Shown here in pieces: positions 45,252 through 54,480 of a DNA stretch of 64,000 nucleotides (position 1 is its first letter; each line of letters opens with the position of its first letter). The notes beneath the pieces were generated by a model. It did not search any database, was not told the origin of the DNA, and saw only the letters and a program-made list of their open reading frames with translations. The translations under genes and the position numbers were made by a program. The stretch covers positions 2,410,001 to 2,474,000 of the forward strand of contig NZ_CP118247.1 in assembly GCF_028816475.1 (NCBI RefSeq), in the 5' to 3' direction. The DNA comes from Devosia rhodophyticola (GTDB taxonomy: Bacteria; Pseudomonadota; Alphaproteobacteria; Rhizobiales; Devosiaceae).

Positions 45252-46343
45252 ATGTGGCAGCGGCGGGCATTCTTGCGGGCGGCGGGTGTTGGCTTTGTTG
45301 CCAGTCTTTTGCCCGCGCAGACCGAGGCGCTGGATCGGGCCGATCTCGTCTTGGCGGCGGCGGTTCAAACAAGTGCGGGCAAATATGGGGCAGCGCTGGT
45401 CAGTGAGCGGGGCGAGGTGGTCAGCAAGCTGACCTTGCCGGATCGCGGGCACGATATCGTCTTTTCGCCTTCAGGCGCGCGGGGCGTGGTATTTGCCCGC
45501 CAACCGGGCACATTTGCAGTGGTGTTTGATCCAGCCGGGAGCGTGGCGCCGGTGACCCTGACCAGCCCCGAAGGGCGGCATTTTTACGGGCACGGGGTTT
45601 TTTCGCCCGATGGGCGGCTGCTTTACGCCACCGAAAGTGATTTCGAGGCGGCAAAAGGGGTGATCGGCATTTATGATGCGACCGACGATTATCGTCGCAT
45701 CGGGGAAATGCCGACTTATGGCACCGGGCCGCATGAGCTGTTGCTGATGGGCGACGGGCAAACGCTGGTGATTGCCAATGGCGGGATCGAAACGCACCCC
45801 GATTATGGACGCGCCGAGCTTAATCTCGATACGATGGACCCATCGGTGGTGTTTGTGGATCGCACGAGCGGCGAGCTGATCGGACAGGTACGCCTGGCAA
45901 CCGGGCTGCACCAACTTTCGATCAGGCATATGGCGATTGATGGACGGCAACGGGTCTGGTTTGGCTGCCAATACAAGGGTGAAATGGCGGATCGGCCGCA
46001 ACTGATTGGTTATGCGACGCGGGACGGGGAAATCAAGCTGGTTGAATTGCCGGGCGATCTGCTGGCTGACATGCGCAATTACATCGGTTCTGTTGCCGTA
46101 TCGGCGGACGGGGAGATGATTGGCGTCAGCTCGCCAGTTGGCAATCTGGTGGTGGCGATCAGTGCCGAAACAGGCAGGCCCAGTGTGATTGAAACCGTGC
46201 GCAATGGCTGTGGGTTGGCACCGCAGGGTGCGGGATTTATCGCTTCAAGTGGAGACGGTGCGCTGCGCGGCTTTGCGGGCGCGACGCAAGCCGATCAGGC
46301 ATTTGAATTCGGCTTTGACAATCATTTGGCCGTGCTGGCCTGA
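45252..46343 (+). CDS. DUF1513 beta-propeller protein with Tat signal
   Basis: A protein of about 363 residues beginning with a twin-arginine signal (QRRAFLRAAGVGFVASLLPAQTEA), which suggests export in folded form. The body is a YncE-like propeller of DUF1513 with GRHFYGHGVFSPDGRLLYATE, YGTGPHELLLMGDG and HMAIDGRQRVWFGCQYKG blocks. It follows the second imelysin with only one base between stop and start, completing the iron operon. Its role is unknown. The last 22 bases overlap the convergent LacI gene. Confidence 0.85.
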   Translation: MWQRRAFLRAAGVGFVASLLPAQTEALDRADLVLAAAVQTSAGKYGAALVSERGEVVSKLTLPDRGHDIVFSPSGARGVVFARQPGTFAVVFDPAGSVAPVTLTSPEGRHFYGHGVFSPDGRLLYATESDFEAAKGVIGIYDATDDYRRIGEMPTYGTGPHELLLMGDGQTLVIANGGIETHPDYGRAELNLDTMDPSVVFVDRTSGELIGQVRLATGLHQLSIRHMAIDGRQRVWFGCQYKGEMADRPQLIGYATRDGEIKLVELPGDLLADMRNYIGSVAVSADGEMIGVSSPVGNLVVAISAETGRPSVIETVRNGCGLAPQGAGFIASSGDGALRGFAGATQADQAFEFGFDNHLAVLA

Positions 46344-47362
46344 GTCTTTGTCGGTGCGGGGCCGGAGGACTGGCGTAAGACCAGATCGACGGGCCAGAGT
46401 TCGTGAATGGATTCGACCGGTTTTCCGGCCAGCAACTGCTGGAAAAGCTCGGCAATGCGCACCCCGGCAGACCGCATGGACGAGCGGGTGGTGGACATTG
46501 AGGGCACCATATTGTCGGCATTGAGGTAAGGGAAAACGTCGTCGTGCGCGATCATCGAGACGTCTTCTCCCAAATTGAGACCAGCAATGCGCACGGCGCG
46601 AAAGACCCCTAGCGCCGTCATCATTGAGCCGGCAAGAAATGCCGTCGGTGGTTGGGGCAGTTCAAGCATGGTTTGGGTGATGCGAAAGGCAGCTTCGTCG
46701 GTGAAACTGGAATTGGCGATCAAGCCCCGGTCAATGGGCACGTTGCGGTCCATGAGAGCAGTGCAGTAGCCGGCTTCACGATGTTCGGCGAATGTGCGCC
46801 CCTTGATGCCGTTCAGAAGGGCGATGCGTCGGTGGCCCAGATCAATCAAATGGGAGGCGGCGCGTTCCATAGCGCCCTGATTGTCAATGTCGAACCAGGC
46901 GTGAGGTTCGTCGATTTCGGTGCGGCCGTGCAGGACGAAGGGCAGACGCAACTTGGTCAGTAGTCGAGCACGATCATCGTGCAGGGTGGGGGAGTGCAAC
47001 AGGACGGCGTTGACGGATTGGCTGGCAGCAAGCCGTCGATAGGTGGCAACTTCTTCTTCGTGGTTATCGACCGTTGAAACCAGAATATCCATTTCCTTGT
47101 GGGCAAGGCCCGTGCCGATCCCGGCCAGAAATTCTGTCATGTGTGGGCCGAACTCGGTCGATCCGCGCAAGACGAGCCCGATAGTGCTGGCGCGACCCGT
47201 CGCCAGCCGCAAGGCATTGGCGTTGGGGCGATAGCCCAATCGGTCAGCGGTTTCCATCACGCGCAGACGCGTTGCTTCGTTGACCTCGGGGTAGCCGTTC
47301 AAAGCCCGGCTGACCGTGGTCTGGGACAATCCCAGATGTTCTGCGAGGTCTTTTAGTCTCAT
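46322..47362 (-). CDS. thuR: LacI-family regulator, probable repressor of the thu operon
   Basis: A 346-residue LacI protein: N-terminal helix-turn-helix with hinge (LKDLAEHLGLSQTTVSRALNGYPEVNEATRLRV...GYRPNANA) and a periplasmic-binding-protein-like sensor half. It is divergent from a complete thuEFGKAB set, the arrangement of ThuR in Sinorhizobium, and the gap contains LacI-type palindromes. The effector would then be trehalose or a related disaccharide. MRLKD at 47362 is the normal family start. Name is by context and therefore less certain than the family. Confidence 0.85.
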   Translation of the reverse strand: MRLKDLAEHLGLSQTTVSRALNGYPEVNEATRLRVMETADRLGYRPNANALRLATGRASTIGLVLRGSTEFGPHMTEFLAGIGTGLAHKEMDILVSTVDNHEEEVATYRRLAASQSVNAVLLHSPTLHDDRARLLTKLRLPFVLHGRTEIDEPHAWFDIDNQGAMERAASHLIDLGHRRIALLNGIKGRTFAEHREAGYCTALMDRNVPIDRGLIANSSFTDEAAFRITQTMLELPQPPTAFLAGSMMTALGVFRAVRIAGLNLGEDVSMIAHDDVFPYLNADNMVPSMSTTRSSMRSAGVRIAELFQQLLAGKPVESIHELWPVDLVLRQSSGPAPTKTQASTAK

Positions 47363-47468
47363 TGCTTTATGGCCCCGCAACGCCCTGAATAATACCAGTA
47401 ACGCTGTGGCTATAGGGCGCTCAGATCGCCGTCAACATGCGGACCTGACGTTCTCCTCCGTGGTTATT

Positions 47469-47480
47469 CAAAGCGATTTC
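47469..47480. promoter_or_regulatory. Imperfect LacI-type operator near thuR
   Basis: CAAAGCGATTTC shares TTCAAAGCG and the following TTT with the perfect operator 216 bases away. It lies about 110 bases before the thuR start, so it might serve autoregulation or looping. Confidence 0.4.
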
Positions 47481-47684
47481 AAATTTTTGCGCAACCCGGA
47501 AAATAAGACTCAGAATTTTGAGGTGCGTTCATCATCCGATTTGGTGTGCTTGCCGAGTATGACGAAGTAGCGTCCGTTTTAACTAATTGATTTGTCTATC
47601 TAAAATAGGATAGATGTGAAAGCTGGAGCGGAAATTCGAAAATCCATGCTTGACAGAAAATTCGCCGTCTGGTTCTTTTTGGTT

Positions 47685-47696
47685 CAAAGCGCTTTG
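47685..47696. promoter_or_regulatory. LacI-type operator before thuE
   Basis: Perfect 12-base palindrome CAAAGCGCTTTG, with the central CG usual for LacI-family operators. It begins 29 bases after a TTGACA box, about the start point of transcription, where a bound repressor would block the thu promoter. Confidence 0.65.
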
Positions 47697-47823
47697 GAAG
47701 GTTGGCTGATCGATCCGAGTCAACCGGGGGCTTTCGGGAGGAATGCGGGGTCAGAGGATATGCAATGCATGCCCTCTGGGTTCAGCGTGTCTTCTGGCAA
47801 ATGATTCTCGGGAGGAATTTTTT

Positions 47824-49089
47824 ATGAAATTCAAGATGTTACTCGCTGGACTACTGGCGACGGTCGCCCTTGGCGGCGTTGCCCAAGCTGCCAGTTTGTC
47901 CATGGTATCGGGCGACACTGGCAATGGCCTGGCGTTCCTGCGCGGCCAGCTTGATCGCTTTGAGGCTGAAACCGGTAATACGGTGACCATCGTACCGATG
48001 CCGTCCTCTACCTCTGACCAGTTTGGTCAGTATCGTTTGTGGCTGGCTGCCGGGAATAGCGACATTGATGTGTACCAAACCGACGTTATCTGGGCGCCGC
48101 AGCTGGCGGACCAGTTTCTCGATCTGACTGATGCGGCCAAGGACGTGGTCAAGGATCACTTCCCATCGATCATTGAAAGTCAGACAGTGGACGGCAAGCT
48201 GGTGGCGCTGCCCGCGTTTACCGATGCGCCAGCGCTCTACTATCGCACCGATCTGCTCGAAAAATATAACAAGACCCCGCCCAAGACCTGGGAAGAAATG
48301 GCCGCCACTGCCAAGGAAATCATGGATGGCGAGCGGGCCGACGGCAACAAGGACATGTATGGTTTTGTGTTCCAGGGCAATGCCTATGAAGGACTGACCT
48401 GCGACGCGCTGGAGTGGGTGAAATCCTCGGGCGGCGGCCAGATCGTTGAAGCTGACGGGACGATTTCGATCAATAATCCAAAGGCTGCCGCGGCGATTGA
48501 TCGGGCGGCAAGCTGGGTCGGTTCGATCGCACCCGAGGGCGTGCTGGCCTATCAGGAAGAGGAAAGCCGCGGTGTGTGGCAGCTTGGCAATTCAGTGTTC
48601 ATGCGTAACTGGCCCTATGCCTATCAGTTGGGCAATAGCGCCGACTCTGCTGTGAAAGACAAGTTCGACGTGGTGCCGTTGCCTGCTGGTGCCGGCGATG
48701 GCAACAGTTCGGCCGCTACACTCGGCGGGTGGAATGTTGCGGTTTCGAAATATACGAAATCGCCAGATGAAGCGATCAAGCTGGCTTTGTTCCTGTCCTC
48801 CAAGGAGGTCCAGAAGGAACGCGCCATTGATCAGTCGAACCTGCCGACCATCGTATCGCTCTATGACGATCCTGATATTGCCAAGGCTCAGCCGATCATT
48901 CCGCGCTGGAAGGACGTGTTCCTGCAGGCCGTGCCGCGGCCATCGGCGCCGACCAAGGTAAAGTACAACGAGGTGTCGTCGCTGTTCTGGAGCGCCGTTC
49001 ACGACACGATGTCGGGCAATGGTTCGGCCGCGGACAATCTTGAAGTGCTGGAAGCCAAGTTGACCGACCTCAAAGGTGACGGCTGGTAA
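47824..49089 (+). CDS. thuE: ThuE-like trehalose/maltose-binding protein
   Basis: A 421-residue family 1 solute-binding protein with signal peptide about 1-23 (AQA-A), followed by the usual FEAETGNTVTIVPMPSSTSDQF, DVYQTDVIWAPQLADQFLDLT and PAFTDAPALYYRTDLLEKY blocks. The start ATG has GGAGG eight bases upstream. By gene order (E-F-G-K-A-B) it is the periplasmic receptor of the thu system, which in Sinorhizobium takes up trehalose, maltose and sucrose. It is followed by a strong hairpin. Confidence 0.9.
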   Translation: MKFKMLLAGLLATVALGGVAQAASLSMVSGDTGNGLAFLRGQLDRFEAETGNTVTIVPMPSSTSDQFGQYRLWLAAGNSDIDVYQTDVIWAPQLADQFLDLTDAAKDVVKDHFPSIIESQTVDGKLVALPAFTDAPALYYRTDLLEKYNKTPPKTWEEMAATAKEIMDGERADGNKDMYGFVFQGNAYEGLTCDALEWVKSSGGGQIVEADGTISINNPKAAAAIDRAASWVGSIAPEGVLAYQEEESRGVWQLGNSVFMRNWPYAYQLGNSADSAVKDKFDVVPLPAGAGDGNSSAATLGGWNVAVSKYTKSPDEAIKLALFLSSKEVQKERAIDQSNLPTIVSLYDDPDIAKAQPIIPRWKDVFLQAVPRPSAPTKVKYNEVSSLFWSAVHDTMSGNGSAADNLEVLEAKLTDLKGDGW

Positions 49090-49106
49090 GACCTCCAACC
49101 AGCCAA

Positions 49107-49145
49107 ATGACGGCGGGGTCCGGACTATCCGGCTCCCGCCGTCAT
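49107..49145 (+). other. Hairpin between thuE and thuF
   Basis: Perfect eleven-base inverted repeat ATGACGGCGGG / CCCGCCGTCAT with a small inner CCGG stem in the loop and no T tract. Such stems after the binding-protein gene of sugar transporters usually protect the upstream mRNA so that more binding protein than permease is made. Confidence 0.6.
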
Positions 49146-49173
49146 CCCTGAACCTTTGTGGCAGAGGATCAAT

Positions 49174-50205
49174 ATGTCGAGCGAAACAATAGTGCCGCCC
49201 AAGGTGGTGCTGGCAAAACCCATCAAATCCGAACTCCTGACGCAACGCGTTGCAGCGGCGCGATGGTTTCTAATTCCTATGTTGGTGGCGCTGGCCGTCG
49301 TTGCCGGTTGGCCGCTCCTGCGCTCGATTTATTTTTCCTTCACCGACGCCTCGCTGACTGACCTCTACAATGCCAAATTCGTCGGTTTCAAAAACTACAT
49401 TTCATGGACGACGCTCAAGAGCGGACGGACAATTTATTCAGGCCTGCTAGTTGACCCGGTCTGGTGGAACGCGGTTTGGAACACGTTGCGATTTGCCGTG
49501 GTTTCGGTGTTTTTCGAGGCTGTGCTGGGCATGATCGTGGCATTGGTGCTCAATGCCGAATTCAAGGGCCGCAGCATTGTGCGCGCTGCAATTCTCATCC
49601 CATGGGCGATCCCGACAATCGTCTCGGCCAAAATGTGGGCATGGATGCTTAATGACCAATTCGGGATACTCAACGATCTGGGCCTGCGGCTCGGGCTGTT
49701 GGGTGAGAAGGTGGCATGGACGGCCCAGCCGGATACGGCCATGACAGCGGTGCTGATCGTTGACGTCTGGAAGACCACGCCGTTCATGGCCCTACTGGTG
49801 CTGGCTGGATTGCAGATGATCCCCAAGGATATTTATGAAGCTGCGGAAATTGACGGGGTTCACCCGGTCAAACAGTTTTTCCGCATTACCTTGCCGCTGG
49901 TGCGTCCGGCGCTGATGGTAGCGATCATATTCCGCCTGCTCGATGCGATGCGCATTTTCGATTTGATCTATGTGCTGACCCCCAACAGTTCAGCGACCAA
50001 GACCATGTCGGTGGTGGCGCGCGAAAACCTGTTTGACTTTGACAAGTTTGCTTATGGGTCAGCGCAATCGACGCTGTTGTTCGTGATCATCGCGGTTATG
50101 ACTGCGCTCTATATCTGGTTGGGCCGGGTGCGCTTCGATGGGGGGATCGATAGATGCTCTGGAGTTATACCAAGACAACCGCCTTTTATATGCTGGTGCT
50201 GGTGA
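49174..50205 (+). CDS. thuF: ThuF-like sugar ABC permease (C-terminus probably frameshifted)
   Basis: A MalF-type permease with about six TM segments and the EAA loop EAAEIDGVHPVKQFFRITLPLVRPA. AGAGG precedes ATG 49174 by six bases. As read, the frame runs 52 bases into thuG and ends in an unlikely Cys/Pro/Trp-rich tail. A run of six G at 50140-50145 is suspect: with one more G the protein would end RVRFDGGDR and its TAG would abut the thuG ATG, giving about 326 residues, the normal arrangement. Confidence 0.88.
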   Translation: MSSETIVPPKVVLAKPIKSELLTQRVAAARWFLIPMLVALAVVAGWPLLRSIYFSFTDASLTDLYNAKFVGFKNYISWTTLKSGRTIYSGLLVDPVWWNAVWNTLRFAVVSVFFEAVLGMIVALVLNAEFKGRSIVRAAILIPWAIPTIVSAKMWAWMLNDQFGILNDLGLRLGLLGEKVAWTAQPDTAMTAVLIVDVWKTTPFMALLVLAGLQMIPKDIYEAAEIDGVHPVKQFFRITLPLVRPALMVAIIFRLLDAMRIFDLIYVLTPNSSATKTMSVVARENLFDFDKFAYGSAQSTLLFVIIAVMTALYIWLGRVRFDGGIDRCSGVIPRQPPFICWCW

Positions 50206-50984
50206 TCGTGGTTATTTCGGTGTTTCCGTTCTACTACGCCATTCTGACGAGTTTCAAATCCGGCACGGCGCTGTTTCAGGTGGATTACTGGCCAACCTCG
50301 TTTTCCTGGGACAATTACATTGCCGTTTTCAGCCAAGGGGCGTTTCCGCGCAATCTGCTGAATTCGGTTTTCGTTGCATCAACGACGGTACTGTTGGCGC
50401 TGTTTCTGGCGGTCACGGCGGCGTTCGCGCTGAGCCGGGTCCGGTTTCGGGGGCGCTCACTGTTGTTGATGACGATCCTGGGCGTTTCGATGTTTCCCCA
50501 GATCGCGGTGTTGGCGGGGCTGTTTGAAGTTATCCGGGCGCTGGGCATCTACAATACGCCTTGGGCGCTGATATTCTCCTATACGATCTTTACACTGCCG
50601 TTCACGGTCTGGGTCCTGACCACATTCATGCGCGAGCTGCCCATTGAAATTGAGGAAGCAGCGATTGTGGATGGGGCGACGCCCTGGGTGATCATTACCC
50701 GGGTGTTCCTGCCACTGATGTGGCCAGCATTGGTGACCACCGGATTGCTGGCGTTTATTGGCGCGTGGAACGAATTCCTGTTTGCGCTCACATTCACATC
50801 GTCCAACCTGACGCGTACCGTGCCGGTCGCCATCGCGCTTTTGTCGGGTGGGTCGCAGTATGAGATACCCTGGGGCATAATCATGGCGGCCTCGGTAATC
50901 GTGACGGTACCGCTTGTCGTGCTGGTACTCGTCTTCCAGCGCAAAATTGTTTCCGGCCTGACCGCCGGCGGGGTTAAGGGGTAG
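50154..50984 (+). CDS. thuG: ThuG-like sugar ABC permease
   Basis: A 276-residue MalG-type permease with six TM segments and the EAA loop EEAAIVDGATPWVIITRVFLPLMWP. Its ATG lies just after the G-rich end of thuF, where GGGGGATC acts as the ribosome site. Partner of ThuF in the inner membrane. The ATPase gene begins three bases after its stop. Confidence 0.92.
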   Translation: MLWSYTKTTAFYMLVLVIVVISVFPFYYAILTSFKSGTALFQVDYWPTSFSWDNYIAVFSQGAFPRNLLNSVFVASTTVLLALFLAVTAAFALSRVRFRGRSLLLMTILGVSMFPQIAVLAGLFEVIRALGIYNTPWALIFSYTIFTLPFTVWVLTTFMRELPIEIEEAAIVDGATPWVIITRVFLPLMWPALVTTGLLAFIGAWNEFLFALTFTSSNLTRTVPVAIALLSGGSQYEIPWGIIMAASVIVTVPLVVLVLVFQRKIVSGLTAGGVKG

Positions 50985-50987
50985 GCA

Positions 50988-51992
50988 ATGGCCAATATTC
51001 AACTCAAAGATGTGCGCAAGTCATTTGGCACGGTCAAGGTGATCAAGGGGGTCGATCTCGAGATCAAGTCGGGTGAGTTCATGGTGTTCGTCGGCCCGTC
51101 AGGATGTGGCAAGTCAACCCTGTTGCGGTTAGTGGCCGGGCTTGAGGACATTACCTCGGGGCAGCTGCTGTTTGACGGTGAAGTGGTCAATGGTCTGACA
51201 CCATCCAAGCGCGGTATCGCCATGGTGTTCCAGTCCTATGCGCTTTATCCGCACATGACCGTATATGACAATATGGCGTTCGGGTTGACGCTGGAGAAGG
51301 GTAGCAAGGAGCAGATTCGCGAGCGGGTTACCAAGGCGGCAGACCTTTTGCAGATAGGGCAATATCTGGACAGGTTGCCCAAGCAATTGTCCGGTGGACA
51401 GCGGCAGCGCGTGGCCATCGGTCGGGCGATTGTGCGCGATCCAAAAGTGTTCTTGTTTGATGAGCCACTGTCTAATCTTGATGCGGCGTTGCGCGTGGCG
51501 ACGCGGATCGAGATCGCCAAGCTGCATGAGGATATGAACAGTGTCACCATGATCTATGTGACCCATGATCAGGTTGAGGCGATGACGCTGGCGGATCGGA
51601 TTTGCGTGTTGCGTGACGGCGTGATCGAGCAGGTCGGCACACCCATGGAGCTTTATGAAACGCCGGATTCGCTGTTTGTGGCGGGATTTATCGGTTCGCC
51701 CAAGATGAATTTTATTAGCGGCGAAGCGGCGGCGGCGTATAAGGCGCATACATTGGGGATAAGAGGCGAGCACCTCAATGTTGTATCAGAGGGTGGGGTG
51801 TGGAACGGCAAGGTCATTCACACCGAAAATCTCGGTGCCGACAGCTATGTCTATCTCGAAATGGGCATGGAAGAACCGGTTGTGGTGCGATTGGACGGCA
51901 ACAATAACTATCATTCGGGCGATGTGGTTCACGTTTCGCCGATGGAAGACAAGCTCCATCGATTTGACGAAGAGGGTAAACCAATCCGCTGA
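50988..51992 (+). CDS. thuK: ThuK-like sugar ABC ATPase (MalK type)
   Basis: A 334-residue CUT1-type ATPase: Walker [26 protein letters not shown] signature, FLFDEPLSNLDAALR Walker B, switch His in YVTHDQVEAMTLADR, then the MalK-type regulatory TOBE/OB part (LGIRGEHLNVV...). It energises ThuFG. A ten-base-pair hairpin follows the stop, separating the transport genes from the catabolic pair thuAB. Confidence 0.93.
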   Translation: MANIQLKDVRKSFGTVKVIKGVDLEIKSGEFMVFVGPSGCGKSTLLRLVAGLEDITSGQLLFDGEVVNGLTPSKRGIAMVFQSYALYPHMTVYDNMAFGLTLEKGSKEQIRERVTKAADLLQIGQYLDRLPKQLSGGQRQRVAIGRAIVRDPKVFLFDEPLSNLDAALRVATRIEIAKLHEDMNSVTMIYVTHDQVEAMTLADRICVLRDGVIEQVGTPMELYETPDSLFVAGFIGSPKMNFISGEAAAAYKAHTLGIRGEHLNVVSEGGVWNGKVIHTENLGADSYVYLEMGMEEPVVVRLDGNNNYHSGDVVHVSPMEDKLHRFDEEGKPIR

Positions 51993-51997
51993 ATCTT

Positions 51998-52019
51998 CAG
52001 CCAGTCGCCCGACTGGCTG
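51998..52019 (+). other. Hairpin between thuK and thuA
   Basis: Perfect inverted repeat CAGCCAGTCG-CC-CGACTGGCTG six bases after the thuK stop, with no T tract. Possible mRNA-stability or partial attenuation element within the 150-base gap. Confidence 0.5.
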
Positions 52020-52142
52020 CAACATTAATCCATCATCCGCCGGGTCGCCCCTTGGGTTGGTCCGGCGGTTGGCCGAATCCGGGACCCGACCTCGATGATC
52101 CCGGTTCGCAATCGACAAAATTGAAGACTTCAGGAGTTTCAA

Positions 52143-52925
52143 ATGGCTATTCGCACTCTGGTTTGGGGCGAGAACGTTCACGAGCACCTCAACAAGGTGG
52201 TACATGACACCTATCCCGAGGGGATGCACACCCAGATCGCCAAGCTTCTCAGCAGCGACGCCAATATTTCGGCCAGCACCGCAACATTGCAGGAGCCTGA
52301 GCACGGATTGACCGAGGCGATATTGGCCGAAACCGACGTTTTGCTGTGGTGGGGACATCGGGCGCACGGCGATGTGGCCGATGAAGTGGTTGAACGCGTG
52401 GCCAAGCGCGTTTGGGAAGGCATGGGGCTGATCGTTTTGCACTCGGGGCATTTTTCCAAAATTTTCAAACGATTGATGGGTTCGCCCTGCGCCTTGAGTT
52501 GGCGCGAAGCAGGCGAGCGGGAGCGGCTGTGGGTGGTCAATCCCGGTCATCCGATTGCCAAAGGACTGCCAGCCCATTTCGAACTTGAAAATGAAGAAAT
52601 GTATGGCGAACCGTTTTCGGTGCCGGAACCGTTGGAAACTGTTTTCGTTTCCTGGTTTCAGGGGGGCGAAATCTTTCGCTCCGGGCTGACTTATCGGCGC
52701 GGCGCGGGCAATGTTTTCTATTTCCGCCCCGGCCACGAAACCTATCCCACTTACCACGACGATACCGTGGGCAAGGTGCTGCGCAATGCGGTCAACTGGG
52801 CCTATAATCCCAACAACTATCCTGACATCACCGAGGCGCCGAACGTGCCGGTCGACAAGGCGCTGGAGCCGATTGTCGCGCGGGGACAGGGCTTGCACAG
52901 CGCCGGTGAAGAGGGCTTCAAGTAG
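52143..52925 (+). CDS. thuA: ThuA, trehalose utilisation protein
   Basis: A 260-residue ThuA-family protein (class I glutamine amidotransferase-like fold) with [12 protein letters not shown], the [12 protein letters not shown] block, [13 protein letters not shown] and the [20 protein letters not shown] block. In Sinorhizobium thuA and thuB are needed for use of trehalose and related disaccharides via 3-keto sugars. Follows the transporter genes and precedes thuB by 82 bases. Confidence 0.92.
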   Translation: MAIRTLVWGENVHEHLNKVVHDTYPEGMHTQIAKLLSSDANISASTATLQEPEHGLTEAILAETDVLLWWGHRAHGDVADEVVERVAKRVWEGMGLIVLHSGHFSKIFKRLMGSPCALSWREAGERERLWVVNPGHPIAKGLPAHFELENEEMYGEPFSVPEPLETVFVSWFQGGEIFRSGLTYRRGAGNVFYFRPGHETYPTYHDDTVGKVLRNAVNWAYNPNNYPDITEAPNVPVDKALEPIVARGQGLHSAGEEGFK

Positions 52926-53007
52926 CACTGTAAAAATCTTGAATTGAGCATTCGCGCGGCAGCGGGGGTGCCCAATTTGGCGAACTATCGTTTCAAGGAA
53001 TTCACTT

Positions 53008-54057
53008 ATGCGTCTGCTCATTCTGGGAACTGGTGGCATGGCCAACCAGCACGCCAAACATTTTTCCGCCATTGACGGGGTGACGCTGGTGGGCGGCGTC
53101 GATGTCGATCCGGCGCGCGTCGAGGCCTTTGGTAAGGCTCACAATATTGAACGCGGCTTTGGCTCGCTCGATGCTGCATTGGCGTGGGGCGAGTTTGACG
53201 CGGTGGCCAACGTGACGCCCGACAGTGTGCATTATCCCACAACAATGGCGGCAGTCGCGGCGGGCAAGCATGTGTTTTGCGAAAAGCCGTTGGCAACTGA
53301 CCACGGTCGGGCCATGGAAATGACGGAAGCTGCCGACAAGGCGGGCGTTGTGGCGATGGTCAATCTGACCTATCGCAACGTGGCGCAATTGCAAAAGGCG
53401 CGCTCCATTGTTCAGGCGGGCGAGATCGGTGCAGTCAAACACATCGAAGCCAGCTATTTGCAAAGTTGGCTCGTATCCAAGGCGTGGGGTGATTGGCGCA
53501 CCGAAAGCCAGTGGTTGTGGCGGCTGAGCAAGAAGCATGGCTCCAATGGTGTTTTGGGCGATATTGGGGTGCATATTCTCGATTTTGCCGTCTATGGCGC
53601 GGGTTCGGATATTGACCGGGTGTTCTGCCGTTTGCAGACCTTTGACAAGGCAGAAAATAACCGGATCGGGGAATATGAACTGGACGCCAACGACAGCTTT
53701 GCCATGTCGGTGCAGCTGGAAAACGGCGCGCTCGGCGTGGTTCATGCGACGCGCTGGGCGACCGGGCACATGAATGAATTGCGTCTGCGGGTTTATGGCG
53801 AAAAGGGCTCGGTCGAGGTCCAGCATCGCCATGATGGCAGTTCTCTGCGGACGTGCCTTGGCGCAGATGCGGAAACCGGCACCTGGAGCGCGGTTGAGTG
53901 TGATCCGGTGCCAACCAATTACCAGCGTTTTCATGAGGCGGTGAAGGCGGGCAAGACCATGGAGCCCTCGTTCCGCCATGCGACTAATCTACAAAAAGTG
54001 CTTGATCTGGCGACTGTTACCGACACCGACCGGCGCGAGCATCAGGTCGAAGGTTGA
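53008..54057 (+). CDS. thuB: ThuB, Gfo/Idh/MocA oxidoreductase of trehalose use
   Basis: A 349-residue NAD(P)-dependent dehydrogenase: Rossmann start LLILGTGGMANQHAKHF, catalytic EKPLATD block, and the C-terminal GFO_IDH_MocA substrate domain with GSNGVLGDIGVHILDFAVYG. AAGGAA precedes ATG by seven bases. With ThuA it is expected to oxidise disaccharides to 3-keto forms. Last gene of the operon; no clear terminator follows. Confidence 0.9.
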   Translation: MRLLILGTGGMANQHAKHFSAIDGVTLVGGVDVDPARVEAFGKAHNIERGFGSLDAALAWGEFDAVANVTPDSVHYPTTMAAVAAGKHVFCEKPLATDHGRAMEMTEAADKAGVVAMVNLTYRNVAQLQKARSIVQAGEIGAVKHIEASYLQSWLVSKAWGDWRTESQWLWRLSKKHGSNGVLGDIGVHILDFAVYGAGSDIDRVFCRLQTFDKAENNRIGEYELDANDSFAMSVQLENGALGVVHATRWATGHMNELRLRVYGEKGSVEVQHRHDGSSLRTCLGADAETGTWSAVECDPVPTNYQRFHEAVKAGKTMEPSFRHATNLQKVLDLATVTDTDRREHQVEG

Positions 54058-54219
54058 GCGTTGCGCAAAAAGAACGTCGGCCGATGACCCAGGGGGCAAC
54101 GCCATATTTGAGATCACAGGAATTTCTTCAGGCAGGTTGTTTCTAATTCGTCACGTGGTTCTTGCAACCTGTTGCACCGGTTCCGACTTAATAATGTAAG
54201 CAGGAATTGGAGCGTCGAA

Positions 54220-54471
54220 ATGAGTATCATCTGGAGCATAATCATTGGCTTTCTGGCGGGTATGATCGCCAAATGGATTACGCCGGGCGATAACAAGCCG
54301 TCCGGGTTCATTTTGACCACGGTCCTGGGGATCGTTGGATCGCTGTTGGCGACGTGGCTGGGGCAGGTGATTGGCTGGTATGGTCCAAACGATGGGGCCA
54401 ATTTTATTGGCGCCATTGTGGGGGCTGTTATCATTCTTCTGGCCTGGACACAGATCGCCCGCAGGGCCTGA
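54220..54471 (+). CDS. GlsB/YeaQ/YmgE-family small membrane protein
   Basis: An 83-residue protein with three TM helices: SIIWSIIIGFLAGMIAKWITPGDNKPSGFILTTVLGIVGSLLATW is the family hallmark (transglycosylase-associated protein family). GGAG seven bases before ATG 54220 fixes the start. Members are often stress-induced, but no EcfG or sigma-F box is visible upstream. Convergent with the 5'-nucleotidase gene. Confidence 0.88.
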   Translation: MSIIWSIIIGFLAGMIAKWITPGDNKPSGFILTTVLGIVGSLLATWLGQVIGWYGPNDGANFIGAIVGAVIILLAWTQIARRA

Positions 54472-54480
54472 TATGTACGA

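Larger units (their letters stand above)
47363..47823. other. 461-base divergent control region of thuR and thuE
   Basis: No gene supported; a 62-codon open frame at 47616-47804 lacks any family features. The region holds a TTGACA box at 47650-47655 with a poor -10 (TTCTTT, 47673-47678), a perfect LacI-type palindrome at 47685-47696 and an imperfect copy at 47469-47480. Confidence 0.6.

Noticed and set aside
47616..47804. 62-codon frame in the thuR-thuE gap
   Set aside because: Overlaps the promoter and operator region, has no ribosome site and resembles no family.
51786..53072. 428-codon minus-strand frame across thuK-thuA
   Set aside because: Antisense to clear thu genes, crosses an intergenic gap, no recognisable domain.
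53002..53979. 325-codon minus-strand frame over thuB
   Set aside because: Full antisense shadow of an intact Gfo/Idh gene.
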